A DNA stretch of 64,000 nt from Anastatus disparis (lineage: Eukaryota > Arthropoda > Insecta > Hymenoptera > Eupelmidae): contig JAFFSR010000017.1 of NCBI GenBank assembly GCA_017163975.1, positions 186,001 to 250,000 on the forward strand, in the 5' to 3' direction. The translations under genes were made by a program, and so were the position numbers. Shown here one piece after another: positions 33,537 to 45,359 of this stretch. A model generated the notes under the pieces. That model did not search any database and was not told where the DNA came from. It saw only the letters and a program-made list of their open reading frames with translations. Numbering within the stretch: position 1 is the first letter of the stretch; every line of letters begins with the position of its first letter.

Positions 33537-33764
33537 TATAATACCATGGTGGTACACATGAAATTGAAAAGGTTCCAAAAATATATAAATTACAATAACT
33601 TTTCTGATGAGGATATATTATTCAGATTAATATTATTTTTAAAATTGGATAACATTATTTTTATTTTTAAGAGCATGACGAAGCTTCCAGTCTTCTAATA
33701 ATATTTCCAATCCCAAGTTATGAATAAACAATGCGTTTAATAACATTTTTTTGCGACAAAGAAA

Positions 33765-33995
33765 AAATTTGTAAGATTTAACTCGAGTGCGGACAACTCA
33801 AGAAACCCACGAAAATACTACATAAAAAGTAATAATACAAACTTTCAATGTAACGTATTTTAAGATTAGGTTTGTCGCACTTGATATAATTTCAATCCAA
33901 ATTCATAAAAAATTTACAAGTTTAAATGATTTTTTATTTTAACAAAAATTATTGTATTAACATAGCTTTAGTGCGGACAAGTCATTATATTTGTT
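33765..33995. repeat. Dispersed 240-bp repeat, copy 2
   Basis: This copy matches 8,160-8,400 in the same orientation, from CGAGTGCGGACAACT through AAACTTTCAATGTAA to TGCGGACAAGTCATTATATT. It is located inside the giant hAT. Confidence 0.6.
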
Positions 33996-35370
33996 TTTCT
34001 CATCCGTGCTGAGTAAGTGGCCTATAGCGCATGCATTTTCGGGGTAGTAAGTAGCTAATAGCGCGCGCTGCGTGCGTTGTTTTTTGAGGGCGTGTGTTTC
34101 ACAGCTATGTATAATATTATTTTGTATTAAATCACGTAAATACGTTACATTCTGTAAAATAATGTCACGCAAAAGCGTTAATTAATGTAAAATCGCAAAG
34201 GTTTATACAAGCGCAGCACCCTCATACTGTATCTCATCGACCATTTGATGAATTTTATACTCTATTTCGCTTTAACCTCTGACAAAGTAAATCGTATCAT
34301 CTATTCTTGTATTATTTTTACATTAACGAAATCGTAATTATTCCGTATATACGTGAAATTGGTGAACTAAAAGTATGTAATTTAATTACAAATAATAGTA
34401 CCAAAAAGTATTGAAATATACTATTGCGAGTCAGTCGTACGGCAGATATGAGAGAGAGAGTCTCGGGCAATGGCGCTACTCGCTACGCTCGTGCGCCAAC
34501 TTGCCCTCGTGCGCAATAGTCAACTAAACCTTATTCGTTACACAATATACTATTAATTTACGAATTTCAAATGATATTAATGAAATAAAAAAAGCAAAAC
34601 TCGATTGCTGCAGCTCCAACATCAGATAAATATTATGGAAAGAAACATAATGAATCACCCAAATTCACAATTTTATAAATTACAACTGAATCACTGGAAA
34701 AATAGTTGCATACAATAGACTTTTCCAAATTTTATGAGTAACGACTTATAATTGAAATTTCAATGTCGGGACGATTCGGAAAACTTGAAACATTTATCAA
34801 TTTTCATTTCATAATAGTTCTTAAACATTCTTTAAAGACCGGAAAAATATTTGTTCCGATTCTTTCAGAAATTTTCGGGTCATTTTAACGAGGATATAAC
34901 TAATGATGATGTAACAAAATTCAACTGCAATAATCACAAATTTTCCAATCGAAAACGTTTTCATAAATAATTTCCATAACTTTATAATTTCCGCGAAAAT
35001 AATCATAATCTTCATAATTCTGCAAAAATGACGATTTATATTGACTTTTTCATAAATTTAAGTAACTTATAGAAATTTTCTCAAATTCAATTTACTTGTT
35101 TTTGTCATAAAAAGCGAAAGATAATTAGTCTTAAAGCAGACTTAACGTAGGTAAATATTATTTTTTTATATACGCTTTTCTTATATTCGCCTTCATGTCT
35201 GTTTGTTTGTTTGTCTGTCTGTAATCAAATCTTGCGCGCTCGATTTCAGGCACTTTTTGACAGATATAAATTCTGACAATTGGCATAGACTTTGGTCTTG
35301 GATGACAATACAATAATCAGTTTTCATTTTGGTACCTGGACATCCAGGTCGATGATAATGGGTGTGAGAA
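33996..35370. other. AT-rich interior of the giant hAT
   Basis: No gene is seen. A GC-richer patch at 34,430-34,530 can form a hairpin (GGGCAATGGCGC with GCGCCAACTTGCCC). A TGTCTGTTTGTTTGTTTGTC microsatellite lies at 35,195. Confidence 0.45.
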
Positions 35371-35700
35371 GTCATCTCCGAGGAAGTATAAATGGGGAGG
35401 CTTTTTTTGGGTCGAGGCGAGTTTCTCGGGGGTTTTCAGGGTTGCTAAAACCGAATTTGAGATCAAACAATTGCCACAAAGTGATGCGCGTTGTCCAGAA
35501 TACGCATAGGCATCGTCTCCGAGGAAGTACAAATGGGGAGGCTTTCTCTGGGTCGAGGTAGGTTCCCTGGGGGATTTCGGGGCTGCTAAAACCTAATTCG
35601 AGGTTTGAAAGTGAATCTATAATGCATAATAATGATTTAGGATGAAGAGGTCGAACTGGAGTACCAAGTCGCCGATAACGGATGTACCTGAGTGTAATCT
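35371..35700. repeat. Duplicated GC-richer block, possible old element fragment
   Basis: A segment with CTCCGAGGAAGTATAAATGG, GGAGGCTTT and GGGTCGAGG...GGTTGCTAAAACC occurs at 35,371-35,465 and again at 35,511-35,607. A partial third part with CTGGAGTACCAAGTCGCCGA follows. Minus-strand frames over it contain repeated GFSNPE/GFSSPE and LDPEKASPF/LDPKKASPF units, but I recognise no protein family. Confidence 0.5.
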
Positions 35701-35744
35701 TCGAAAAATCTGGTTGCAATGTAACTCTAAATGATAATAAAAAC

Positions 35745-36190
35745 AATTTTAACTTAAAAATAGAAAATACAAAATTTTAAAAACATGCTTCAAAAATAAA
35801 ATACAATAATTGAATAAATAGACTAAAAAGTATAAAATAAATAAATTAACTTTCTTGATATCACTTTTATATAGTTTCATTGCAATAATCAATAGAAAAT
35901 TTTACAACAACAATTTAAAAAGAAAAGTGTGGTTGCTGAAATTTTTTCTAAAACCTTGTTAAGAAATTATTAAAGATAGTATTAAAATTATTATTAGATT
36001 TACTGAAAATCAGTGCACACCCTTTTGTTTTATAATTTTTGTTGTAAAATTTTATCTTGATTATTGCAATGAAACTGTATAAAAGTAATTTTAAGAAATT
36101 TAATTAATTTGTTTAATACTTTTTAGTGCATTTTTTCAATTATTGGTTATTTTTTAACAACGTGTTTTCAACATAAAAAAAACATTTTTT
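35745..36190. mobile_element. Palindromic MITE-like element
   Basis: CAATAATTGAATAAATAGAC at 35,803 pairs with 36,120-36,150. TATATAGTTTCATTGCAATA at 35,869 pairs with 36,061-36,083. TTTTACAACAA pairs with TTGTTGTAAAA. The centre is near 35,970. The ends are too AT-rich to fix exactly. Confidence 0.6.
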
Positions 36191-37022
36191 TATTTAATTA
36201 TATTATTTCACCAATTAAATAAATATTTATTTAACATCAATTATTGTTTTAAGTATTTATCTAAAGTTTATAGTATTCGAGAAAACAATTCATTACGGAA
36301 TTCATTAAACAATTCATAGAAAAAAAAATTTTTTTAATTTACATTGTTTCATTTCAACACTTTTATGATTTAGACCTATAAAATTTTTTGTATATGTTTT
36401 GTGTATGAAAATATATGATTAATCTGTAACTGAAAGAATAATTTATAGACCACCAGTTATTTTATTACCGCAATTAATATAAATGCAAATCTTTGTACAA
36501 TAACATAAAACTGGCTGACAATTTTTTGAAAAAATTAGGGAACGTAGATATCTGTATAACATAACCTTTTACTTTGGCATTCCGTACTTTTCTCAATAAC
36601 GTCATTATAAATTTTCTATTTTGAAGTGAAACTTCTTTAGCGACGGTATACACCTCCCATAAGAGACGTATAAAAAAATTATACGGGAGTGAATTGATTT
36701 CATGACGGTACATGCAACGGAACTAATGAAACGGAAGTGTATATATATGAGGGGCGTCTGCGCCTCCTTTATGTAAATCAAGGTACTAGATACGTATAAA
36801 GAAAAATTCGCGGAACTGACTTGATGTCAAATGCACAGATAGTGCATGAAATTAATGTTTATGTATTTTTCTAACAAAGTTCGGTTTTGTAAAATTGAAT
36901 TTTCGTTAAAAAGATTATAATTAAATTCATACTTTACAAATTTTAGACCTCGTAAAAATTTAATTCTAGGAATATTATTTATAAAATAAATTCTCAAATC
37001 ATTCTTACTGGATCAATAAACC
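36191..37022. other. AT-rich DNA upstream of the hAT transposase
   Basis: No gene is seen. A small GC-rich hairpin (GGGGCGTCTGCGCCTCC) lies at 36,751 and may be part of the upstream region of the transposase. Confidence 0.35.
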
Positions 37023-37030
37023 TATAAATA
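37023..37030 (+). promoter_or_regulatory. Candidate TATA box of the hAT transposase
   Basis: TATAAATA lies 55 bp before the ATG at 37,085, leaving room for a start of transcription near 37,050-37,065. In AT-rich DNA such a match is weak on its own; its position is the main support. Confidence 0.35.
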
Positions 37031-37084
37031 CATTGTATTTTATTATGTTATTCATTGTTTTGTTGTTCACTTTGAGGATTTAAA

Positions 37085-37414
37085 ATGAACAATGAAGAAA
37101 ATTCAGTAGATAATACAGATGAATTGCTAGCTAGTTTAAGAGTTGGTATAGATCGTGAACCATTACATGATGATGGAAGTCAGGGGACAGCAAATAATGG
37201 TACCCATTATGAGTTATCACGATTGCGTAATTCTACAGGAATTAAAAATGTTTCAACGGCGCCTTCTGTTTCATTAAGTGATGAGCAAAAAGAAATGTTA
37301 GATGTCTGCTGTAAAACTTGTTATTTGGATGGAAAATTTTTCGAAGCAGATTTGACGAAATCAAATGGCGATAAAATCATAGCAAAATGCATGACTTGTA
37401 ACCAAATCAACTAA
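37085..37414 (+). pseudogene. hAT transposase, first exon (BED-like zinc finger region)
   Basis: The frame starts at a good ATG (AAAATGAACAATG) and runs 109 codons. An acidic, low-complexity start (residues 1-60) is followed by DVCCKTCYLDGKFFEADLTK and IIAKCMTCNQ. The C-x2-C pair near the end (C102 and C105) resembles the first half of a BED zinc finger, which many hAT transposases use to bind their ends. The His pair would come from the next exon (KHEDKL at 38,071), but the donor and acceptor phases do not fit cleanly. The frame ends at TAA 37,412-37,414. This junction is unresolved. Confidence 0.6.
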
Positions 37415-38067
37415 TTTATTTATTGTTATTGTGACTTGCAAAATTTAAAAAGTAAAAATTGTACTTTTTTAAAAATACCTTGATAAGGTCAATATTTAAT
37501 GGTATGAATTGAAAAAAAATTTTGATGTTTTTTATGACAGATTATTCAAATATAAAGTTAATATTTAGATGAAATATCAAGTATCATGTTTCAATAAATA
37601 TCTTGTTCAATGATGAATTTTCTCTTATGGATATATAAAATTGAACATTATTTATATTAAAGTTATATACCTTATCAGAAAAAAAGGTCAGCCATGTTGG
37701 TAGGTGACAATAATACTAAATTTTATCTGTTATAGTAAACACAGAATAAAATGTTGTGTTCACTTTTTTACAATGTCATCAAATTGCTTTTTTAACACCT
37801 AGTCCAAAAGTACCATATTTTCTCCTGTCGTCGGAAATAGAATATGATATTTTTGGCCTCTTGTTGGAAAATTTGTATTTTCACCTCGAGAGTAAATGAA
37901 GAATGACTTTAATTTTATGTGAATTGTCATCCAAGCCAAACAGGAGTTCTTTATTTTTACTCGCTCTAGGTGAAAAATATACTATTTCATACAAAACCAA
38001 AAAATTTTAATAATATTAAATGTTTATTTTGTATTAATTTTATGATTTAACATAATTATATTTTTAG

Positions 38068-40337
38068 AGAAAACATGAAGATAAACTACAAAGCTATCAG
38101 CAATATAAAAAATTTAAAAAATTGGATGGTGATGATGAAGATGAAAATGATGTTGTTTATCGACGTGTGACATGTGCTTTTTCTCAAAATACTTTTGATA
38201 AAAATGTTGTTGAGTTTTTATTGAGAAATCAACTTTCTCTTCGTCTAGTTAAAGATTCAGCTTTTCGAAAAATATTTAATGGTTGTATATTTTATATAAT
38301 ATTTTTTTTAATATATTAATGAATAACATTTTATTTAAAATATTTAGATTTCAAAATTGAACATGGTGACGCTCCGTTAAAGCATTTGACTCGTTATACT
38401 GCTGGAAAAAAAGTTGATGATTTATATTATAAACAATTAGACAAGATTAAAATGGCTTTAGCTAATGCAAACCATGTCTGTACAGCAGCAGATATTTGGA
38501 CTGGGTCGAATAGAAGATTTTCAGGTGTAACTGCTCATTGGGTAAGATAACATGTTATTCACATAAAGTAGTTAAGAAATTACAATAAAATCAAAATTAT
38601 TTCTATTTGCAGATCAATGATATATCTTTGGAAAGAAGATCAGCAGCTTTAGCTTGTAGACGATTTGAAGGATCGCATACCTTTTCCAATATAGCAGAGC
38701 AACTATCTATTATCTATTCGACTTTCAAGCTAACTATTGAAAAAATTGTATCTACAGTTACGGATAATGGGAAAAATTTTGTTAAAGCCTTTAAAGAATT
38801 TGGAATGGAAAATCCAGAAAATTATTTTCCAGGCTATTTAAATTGTTATTTTAAATCAATTGTATTAAAAATTAAATAAATAGACATTTAAATTATTGGA
38901 TGAATATAATCAATTCTTAAATTAAATTAATATTAAATAATAAAGTAAATTAATAACTGTCAATTATCGGTAGATTTTCTTTAGATTTTATAATTTCTCA
39001 TGAAACAAAATTTAATCAAACAAATCTAAATTTATTAAAAAAGCTAATTTTGCTTAAAAGTTATAAATATAATAGAAAAATTAAAAAATTGAACTTCAAA
39101 TTTATATGAAAAATCTTTATAAAATCTTAATAAATTTTCAAATTATTATATGAAAATTATTGCAGATGAGGATTCAAATGATTCTGAAGAGGAAATGGAA
39201 GAGTTTGAAGAAAATGATGGCGAAGAATCACTGTTTATGAACAGTAACGATAATGTAAATCCTGTAGAAGACGAAGCAATATTTTCAAATATAACACTAT
39301 CTCGTCATTTTCGATAGGTCAGCCATACCTTGAGTTTGATTGCAACAAAAGATCTTGTAGACGCAATTAACAGAGTTCCAAATATTAAAAAGTGTCATAA
39401 ATTTGTCATGGAAAAATGCCAACAATTATGGAAATGTTTAAGATCACCAAAAAAACGAGAAGAAATAAAAAAAATTTTTGAATACAGTTTACAGAGGCCC
39501 GTTATAACAAGGTGGAATTCTACGTATGACGCCTTTAAACAAATCATTTCGTTAAAAGAAAAAATTGATGATGAAAGAATTCATGACATGTTGGAATCTA
39601 ATAAAATCTTAAGAAAAAAAGATTCTGAATTTATTGAAGATTATTTGAAATTGTGTCAACCCCTGGCTTCAGCGATCGATATTTTACAAGGAGAAAAAGA
39701 TTGTCATTATGGTTATCTTTTACCAACATTGTTGACTATCCGAAAAAAATGGAATACTTTATCGGCAAATAAAAGTTTGTCTATGTGTGAGCCACTGTTG
39801 AAATATTTAAAGGAAGCTTGAGACAAAAGATTTCATGATTTTTTAAAAATCATTAACAATGGCGAATTAGCAGCTATAGCAGCACTCACGCACCCCAAAT
39901 TTAGAGCAAAATGGATTTCGTGTTTTGATAAAAATACACAAGCAAAAATAAAAAGGCTTGTTGAAGAATTGGTTAGGCCTAAAAAGCCGGAATCAGCTGT
40001 TCCAGATAATGAGGATACTGAAGACACGTTTTTTGATTTTGATGATGACAGCTCACATGCATTACTAAACACGGCTTTTGCACCTCAAGAACAAGAAGAA
40101 AATGAACTAATGAGGTTTTTAAATGAAAAAACGATGTCTTTGGAGTCTTTAAATAATTTGCCAGTTGTTAAAAGCTTATTTTTGAAATTTAATACCACAT
40201 TACCTTTTTCAGCTCCAGTAGAAAGATTATTTTCTTATGCTACTTTAATGAACATGCCAAAATTTAATAGATTGTCCCATATTGAATTCGAAAAACGAGT
40301 ACTGTATAAAGCAAATGGACTCAAAAGTTATTTGTAA
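38068..40337 (+). pseudogene. hAT transposase, catalytic and dimerisation exons
   Basis: Four exons join in one phase: 38,068-38,281, 38,348-38,541, 38,613-38,844 and 39,166-40,337. The introns are GT-AG (GTAAGA...GCAG at 38,542-38,612). Together they give about 603 residues. Landmarks are CTAADIWTGSNRRFSGVTAH (first Asp of the DDE core), TVTDNGKNFVKAF (second Asp), VITRWNSTYDAF, and the hATC dimerisation region NLPVVKSLFLKFNTTLPFSA followed by PVERLFSYATL. The protein would bind the terminal regions and cut and paste the element. Two in-frame nonsense codons break it and no frameshifts are seen. TAG at 39,315-39,317 falls where the CxxH motif Cys is expected (R-stop-VSH). TGA is at 39,819-39,821. 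This copy could not move itself, though its relatives probably could. Confidence 0.9.
38542..38612 (+). other. Intron of the hAT transposase
   Basis: The 71-bp interval starts GTAAGA after a Trp codon and ends TTTGCAG before ATC AAT GAT. Removing it joins VTAHW to INDISLERRS in frame. The other introns (38,282-38,347 and 38,845-39,165) also keep phase, though their donors (GTTGTA, GTTATT) are weak. Confidence 0.75.
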
Positions 40338-40485
40338 GGGTATAAAGCTTTGAACTTAATAATACATATTTTATTATTTTTATGAATAAGCAAAAAGTTT
40401 AATAATTTATAATTGAATATTTATAATTATACAGAAACATTTTTTATAAAAGCAATCTTTCAATATGAATAGGTAAAAATTTTTT

Positions 40486-41010
40486 AAAATAATAATCGCG
40501 ATATTCAAAATCATCGAAAGATTTACATTGGTTGAGTAATCGCCACTTCATAAATTCTTTTTAAATGTTTCATATCAGAAAATAATCGCGATATTATGAA
40601 ATATATGTAAGCTTACACTGGCTAAGTAATCGCCACTTCATACATTTTTTTTAAATGTCTCATATTAAAAAATAATCGCGATATTATGAAATATATGTAA
40701 GCTTACATTGGCTGAGTAATCGCCACTTCATAAATTCTTTTTAAATGTTTCATATTAGAAAATTATCGCGATATTATGAAATATATGAAAGCTTACATTG
40801 GCTGAGTAATCACCACTTCATAAATTCTTTTCAAATGTTTCATATTAGAAAATAATCGCGATATTATGAAATATATGAAAGCTTACATTGGCTGAGTAAT
40901 CGCCACTTGAAAAGTTATTATTCAAACTCTTGTGTTAAATATGCAATCATGATATTAAAAATTAACCAAAAATGTACATTGGCTGAGTTATCGCCACATA
41001 TAATATTGTA
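40486..41010. repeat. 90-bp tandem repeat downstream of the hAT transposase
   Basis: Five full units and a partial sixth carry AATAATCGCGATATTATGAA, GCTTACATTGGCTGAGTAAT and CGCCACTTCATAAATTC. They are well conserved, much more so than the flanks. The unit contains the palindrome ATCGCGAT and a TGGCTGAGTAATCGCCA stretch with short inverted ends. No coding potential. Confidence 0.9.
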
Positions 41011-42458
41011 AATTTTTACCAGCATGAAGTAAATAAATAATTTAAATAAATGACATGAAAAAAATTGTTTTATTGCTTTATATAAGGTCACATCGTATAG
41101 AAAAAAATTCAGAAGTCATGCATAAACAGCTATAGAGAACCTGTGTATTTATATGAGCCCACATAATTAATATTCGATGTATCCATAGTCCATACACAAT
41201 ATGCATAAATGCGTCTAATTATGTAAATCTTATTCATAGTCAATATATTATCTCCATTTTAATTTATTTTTTTTTATTCGAAAAACCAATTTTCTTATTA
41301 GCAAAGGGCAGAAATATGATTCTTCCTCTTAAAATATATCTTCATTTTCTATAATTTTGTAATAGTATTAGATATCTCTAATGATTTCAAAGATTTATGT
41401 CTATTAAGGAAATAATATTTATAATAAATGATGTTTAAAAATATTACTTTTTATTTTTGTGAAAAATCAAAGTTTCATGATTTCATGTAAATAGCAAGAA
41501 TGTTTATTGTTCGGTTAAATAAACAAAAATGTTAAAGATTTAATAAAAATTATATGTAAATGCATAACTAATTCAGAATTTCTTTATCTTTGGAATTTGA
41601 CTTATATAGATTTTAAATGATCAAATTCAAATAAAATGAATTACTAATATGATTTCTTAACTTTCGTGGTAAGTAAATAATTGCTAAGATTCATAAATTC
41701 TCAAATTTTTTAAATAATAGCGCTTATTACCTGTATATCGGAATGATGTTTGATGAAAAAATGTTAAAATTATTCACTAATTACAATAGTAATATGCTTT
41801 CTCGAGGTTAAATTTCGCTGGCATTATTCGAACGAAAAATTCATAAATTAGTAGGGATAGTACCGCAAATTTATATGCGAGATAATTTGTATGAATGATC
41901 TTTATGTATGGGTATCGACTACGAATAAATCAACATATTTCATGGAACTTGCATGAATCTTAAACAATTGTTCTTTTAAAATCTTTTTATTTCCGAGTAT
42001 TCTCCGATCTAATCAAACAACCTTAGAATCAAAATCTAAAAGAATCTCCAAGTTTCATTTGACGTAGTCCCTGCAAATGTCTGTAAACTTCATAATCGGT
42101 ATGGAAAATTTCAAAATTCCTTCATATAGACGATTTCCAGGTAGCCAGGATCACCTGGATATTGTGAGATGTCATCTCGGGAAACATACGTGTTATTAAT
42201 AAATAATGGCTAAATTTCAAAAGATATTCTTGTAGACAATGTTTATCTTACTCGGAACATCCATGTTTGGCTAGATAACATTTGAAACAACTTCAAAGTA
42301 GTTATTAAACTGTAAGTTGAATTTCAAAAGTTTTAGCTGTAGATGATGTTTAAGTTGTCATTAACACCTAGGTATCCAAAGACGGCGATCGTTGGTACCA
42401 CAGCATAATAAATAAATATTTTTTAAATATTGTCTACATCGATAAGGTAAAGTATGTA
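41011..42458. other. AT-rich interior of the giant hAT, right part
   Basis: No gene or clear repeat was recognised between the 90-bp array and the right terminal region. Confidence 0.45.
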
Positions 42459-42813
42459 TATATATATATATATATATAAAGTTAAATATGTGTTTGTATG
42501 TGTGAGCGTGTGCGTGCGCGCATGAGTTGAAATTAAATGTTCCATATAAACTTGAATAAACCTGTGTGTGTACGTGCGATTCTACATCAAATGTCCCTTA
42601 TGTATATATATATGTTTATATCATGCTTGTCAGTCGACATGAAAAGTCCCACGTACATGAACGCGTGTGTGCATGCATGCAAATTAACATGAAACGTCTC
42701 ATATATATAAACCTAAGGGTACTTAGATAGGTGTGTACAAGTTGTCATGAAATATCCCATATATATATAGAAAAACCTGTGCTTGCGAGTACGTGCGAGT
42801 TGACATGAAATGT

Positions 42814-42899
<86 letters not shown>

Positions 42900-43164
42900 C
42901 AAAAAAATTGCGGTGAACGTGAGCAATTCGATATGAAATGGACAATATATACATATGCAAAAACCTGTCTGTAAGGTAGTACATGAGTTGACATGAAGAG
43001 TCGCATGTATATAAAAGCGTGTATGCACGAATGCAAATTGACATGAAACGTCCCATATATGTAAACCTGAAGGAACTCGGATAGGTGTGTGAGAGTTGTC
43101 ATGAAATGTTCCATATATATAATAAGCCTGTGATTATGAGTACATACGACTTGACATGAAATGT

Positions 43165-43258
<94 letters not shown>

Positions 43259-43756
43259 CCTGTGTGTGTGTGCATGCGCATTGGCATAAAATGTCCCATA
43301 TATATAAACCCGTATGTGCGTGCGTTGAAATTTACATAAAAAATCCCATGTATATTAACGTGTGTGTGCATGAATGAAAATTGACATGAAACGTCCCATG
43401 TATAAAAACTTGAGAACTTGGATAGGTGTGTGAGAGTTGTCATGAAATGTTCCATATATATAGATAAGCCTGTGATTATGAGTACGTACGAGTTGACATG
43501 AAATGTCCCATGTATATTAACGTGTGCGTGCATGCATGCAAATTGACATGAAATGTCCCATATACATGAACCTGTGTGTGCGTGCGTTATAATTGACATG
43601 AAAAATCCCATGTGTATTAAAGCCTGTGTGCATGCATGCGAATTGACATCAAATGTCTCATATATATAAACCTTTGTCTGCTTGTGTTTCAATTGACACG
43701 AAAAATCATATGAATATTAACGTGTGCGTGCATGCATGCGAAACGACATGAAATGT

Positions 43757-43828
<72 letters not shown>

Positions 43829-43958
43829 TGTCTGTGGGTGCGTTCTAGTTGACGTGGAATGTCCCATGTATGTATGTATGTATGTATATATATATATATA
43901 TAAACCTGTCTGTGGGTGCGTTCTAATTGACCTTGAATGTCCCACGTATGTATGTATG

Positions 43959-44007
<49 letters not shown>

Positions 44008-44694
44008 ACTTGTCTGTATGTGTGCGTTTGGGTCGACACGAAATGTTGCATATATATGAGCCCAGGTGCGTATATATGTGCGCGTCCACATATGTTTTTC
44101 TATATACATATATATGATAAAAATTCCTTAGTACGTTTAATTAAAAAGGAATTGTGGAATTTTTAATTAAAGCCCTCGAATTCACAAATCATAATCATAA
44201 CTGACGCTCTTTCAATTCACGATTAAATTTTGATTTCTTAATTGAAATTTATTTAATTAAGAATTCCTTTTGATTTTGGAATTAAAGCCCTTTCAATTCA
44301 CGATTACATTTTGATTTCTTAATTGAAATTTATTTAATTAAGAATTCCTTTTGATTTTGGAATTAAAGCCCTTTCAATTCACGATTAAATTTTGATTTCT
44401 TAATTGAAATTTATTAAATTAAGAATTCCTTTTGATTTTGTAATTAAAGCCCTTTCAATTCACGATTACATTTTGATTTCTTAATTGAAATTTATTTAAT
44501 TAAGAATTCCTTTTGATTTTTTAATTAAAGCCTTTTCAATTCACGATTAGATTTTGATTTGTTAATTAAAATATTTTTAATTATTAATTTAAAAGGAATT
44601 GTTAATTAAATAAAACTTTAATTACGAATTCAAAAAGGATTTGTGAATTAAAATTTATTTAAAGCTCAAAATGATTTAAATATTTGCAACCCTG
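42459..44694. repeat. Right inverted terminal region of the giant hAT
   Basis: It mirrors the left region. The inner array of the TTGACATGAAATGTCCCATA / GTGTGCATGCATGCG unit runs from about 42,459 to 44,090. The outer array of about 80-bp units (AGCCCTTTCAATTCACGATT, TTTCTTAATTGAAATTTA) runs from about 44,140 to 44,600. About 100 bp of unique end follow, carrying about 25 bp more than the left end just inside the terminus. Long (TA)n runs lie at 42,817-42,898, 43,171-43,256, 43,763-43,822 and 43,969-44,005. Long Tyr-Ile alternating frames translate these runs and are not genes. Confidence 0.9.
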
Positions 44695-44702
44695 TCTATA
44701 GG
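44695..44702. repeat. Target-site duplication of the giant hAT, right
   Basis: TCTATAGG, identical to 27,835-27,842. The next bases (TGTATATACACATCATAT) continue the LTR-like copy as in 11,780. Confidence 0.93.
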
Positions 44703-44726
44703 TGTATATACACATCATATATATTA

Positions 44727-45297
44727 GTTATATATGTCCTTTGGCCGTATTCAGGTGGAATATGAATCGAGAACAATGTTTGCCGCTTGAGCAGAAATCC
44801 ACCTCGGGCGCGCTTCGCGCGCCCTCGGCAATTTCAGCTCAAGCGACAAACATTGATTGAGATTTAGATTCCACCTGAATAAACGGCCAAAGGACATAGA
44901 TGATTTTATGTCCGAAGTAGGCCGTATGAGGAACTATAACTTATTAGTTGAAAATATTAATGTTTTTTCCAATAATTTTAAAATTAAATTTTAATTCTAT
45001 TGATTTTTTCTTTTGTTTCTTAGATTGACATTTTGTAATGAGTATAGCTGCTGTCGAAGCGCGAGTCATTTTTTTTCACTAACCTACGTTCAATATGATT
45101 GCTTTTTGACATATTGAACGGAACATAATAGGATCGGTGATGCCATATTGATTTCTCCTGAGACATATTGAGTCTCAATATGTCTCAGGAGGACATATAA
45201 AGCTTGTAACAAGTCGAGGAGCGCGTCTGAGACATATGCGATGCTAATACAAATGTAGCATGCTCTTTACATACTGACACGAATACGGCCTACGAGG

Positions 45298-45300
<3 letters not shown>
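44727..45300. mobile_element. MITE with nested palindromes
   Basis: The ends ATGTCCTTTGGCCGTATTCA and the reverse complement of GAATACGGCCTACGAGGATAT are inverted copies. Inside, 44,731-44,900 is itself a palindrome centred on GGGCGCGCTTCGCGCGCCC. A second perfect hairpin lies at 45,155-45,191. It is inserted in the truncated LTR-like copy. It has no coding capacity. Confidence 0.7.
45155..45191. repeat. Perfect 17-bp-arm hairpin
   Basis: CTCCTGAGACATATTGA is followed by a 3-base loop GTC and the exact reverse complement. GAGACATAT-like sequence occurs again at 45,226, suggesting further folding within the MITE. Confidence 0.85.

Positions 45301-45301
<1 letters not shown>

Positions 45302-45357
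<56 letters not shown>
45302..45357. repeat. (TA)n microsatellite
   Basis: An uninterrupted TA run of about 28 units at the point where the LTR-like copy resumes. Confidence 0.9.

Positions 45358-45359
<2 letters not shown>

Larger units (their letters stand above)
27843..44694 (+). mobile_element. Giant hAT DNA transposon, 16,852 bp
   Basis: The ends are CAGGGTTGCGAAAA and the reverse complement of ATATTTGCAACCCTG. They are flanked by a perfect 8-bp duplication TCTATAGG, as expected for the hAT superfamily. Inside lies a hAT transposase on the plus strand (37,085-40,337). The inverted terminal regions are 2.2-2.4 kb each and consist of tandem arrays. The rest is AT-rich filler with at least three smaller palindromic MITEs (32,443; 33,160; about 35,745). 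The insertion splits the right LTR-like copy of Gypsy element 1. Most hAT elements are a few kb, so this one is exceptionally large. It contains its own family's transposase but in broken form. Confidence 0.93.

Noticed and set aside
37085..40337. hAT transposase as a domesticated host gene
   Set aside because: It lies within intact transposon ends and target duplications and carries two nonsense codons, so there is no sign of domestication.
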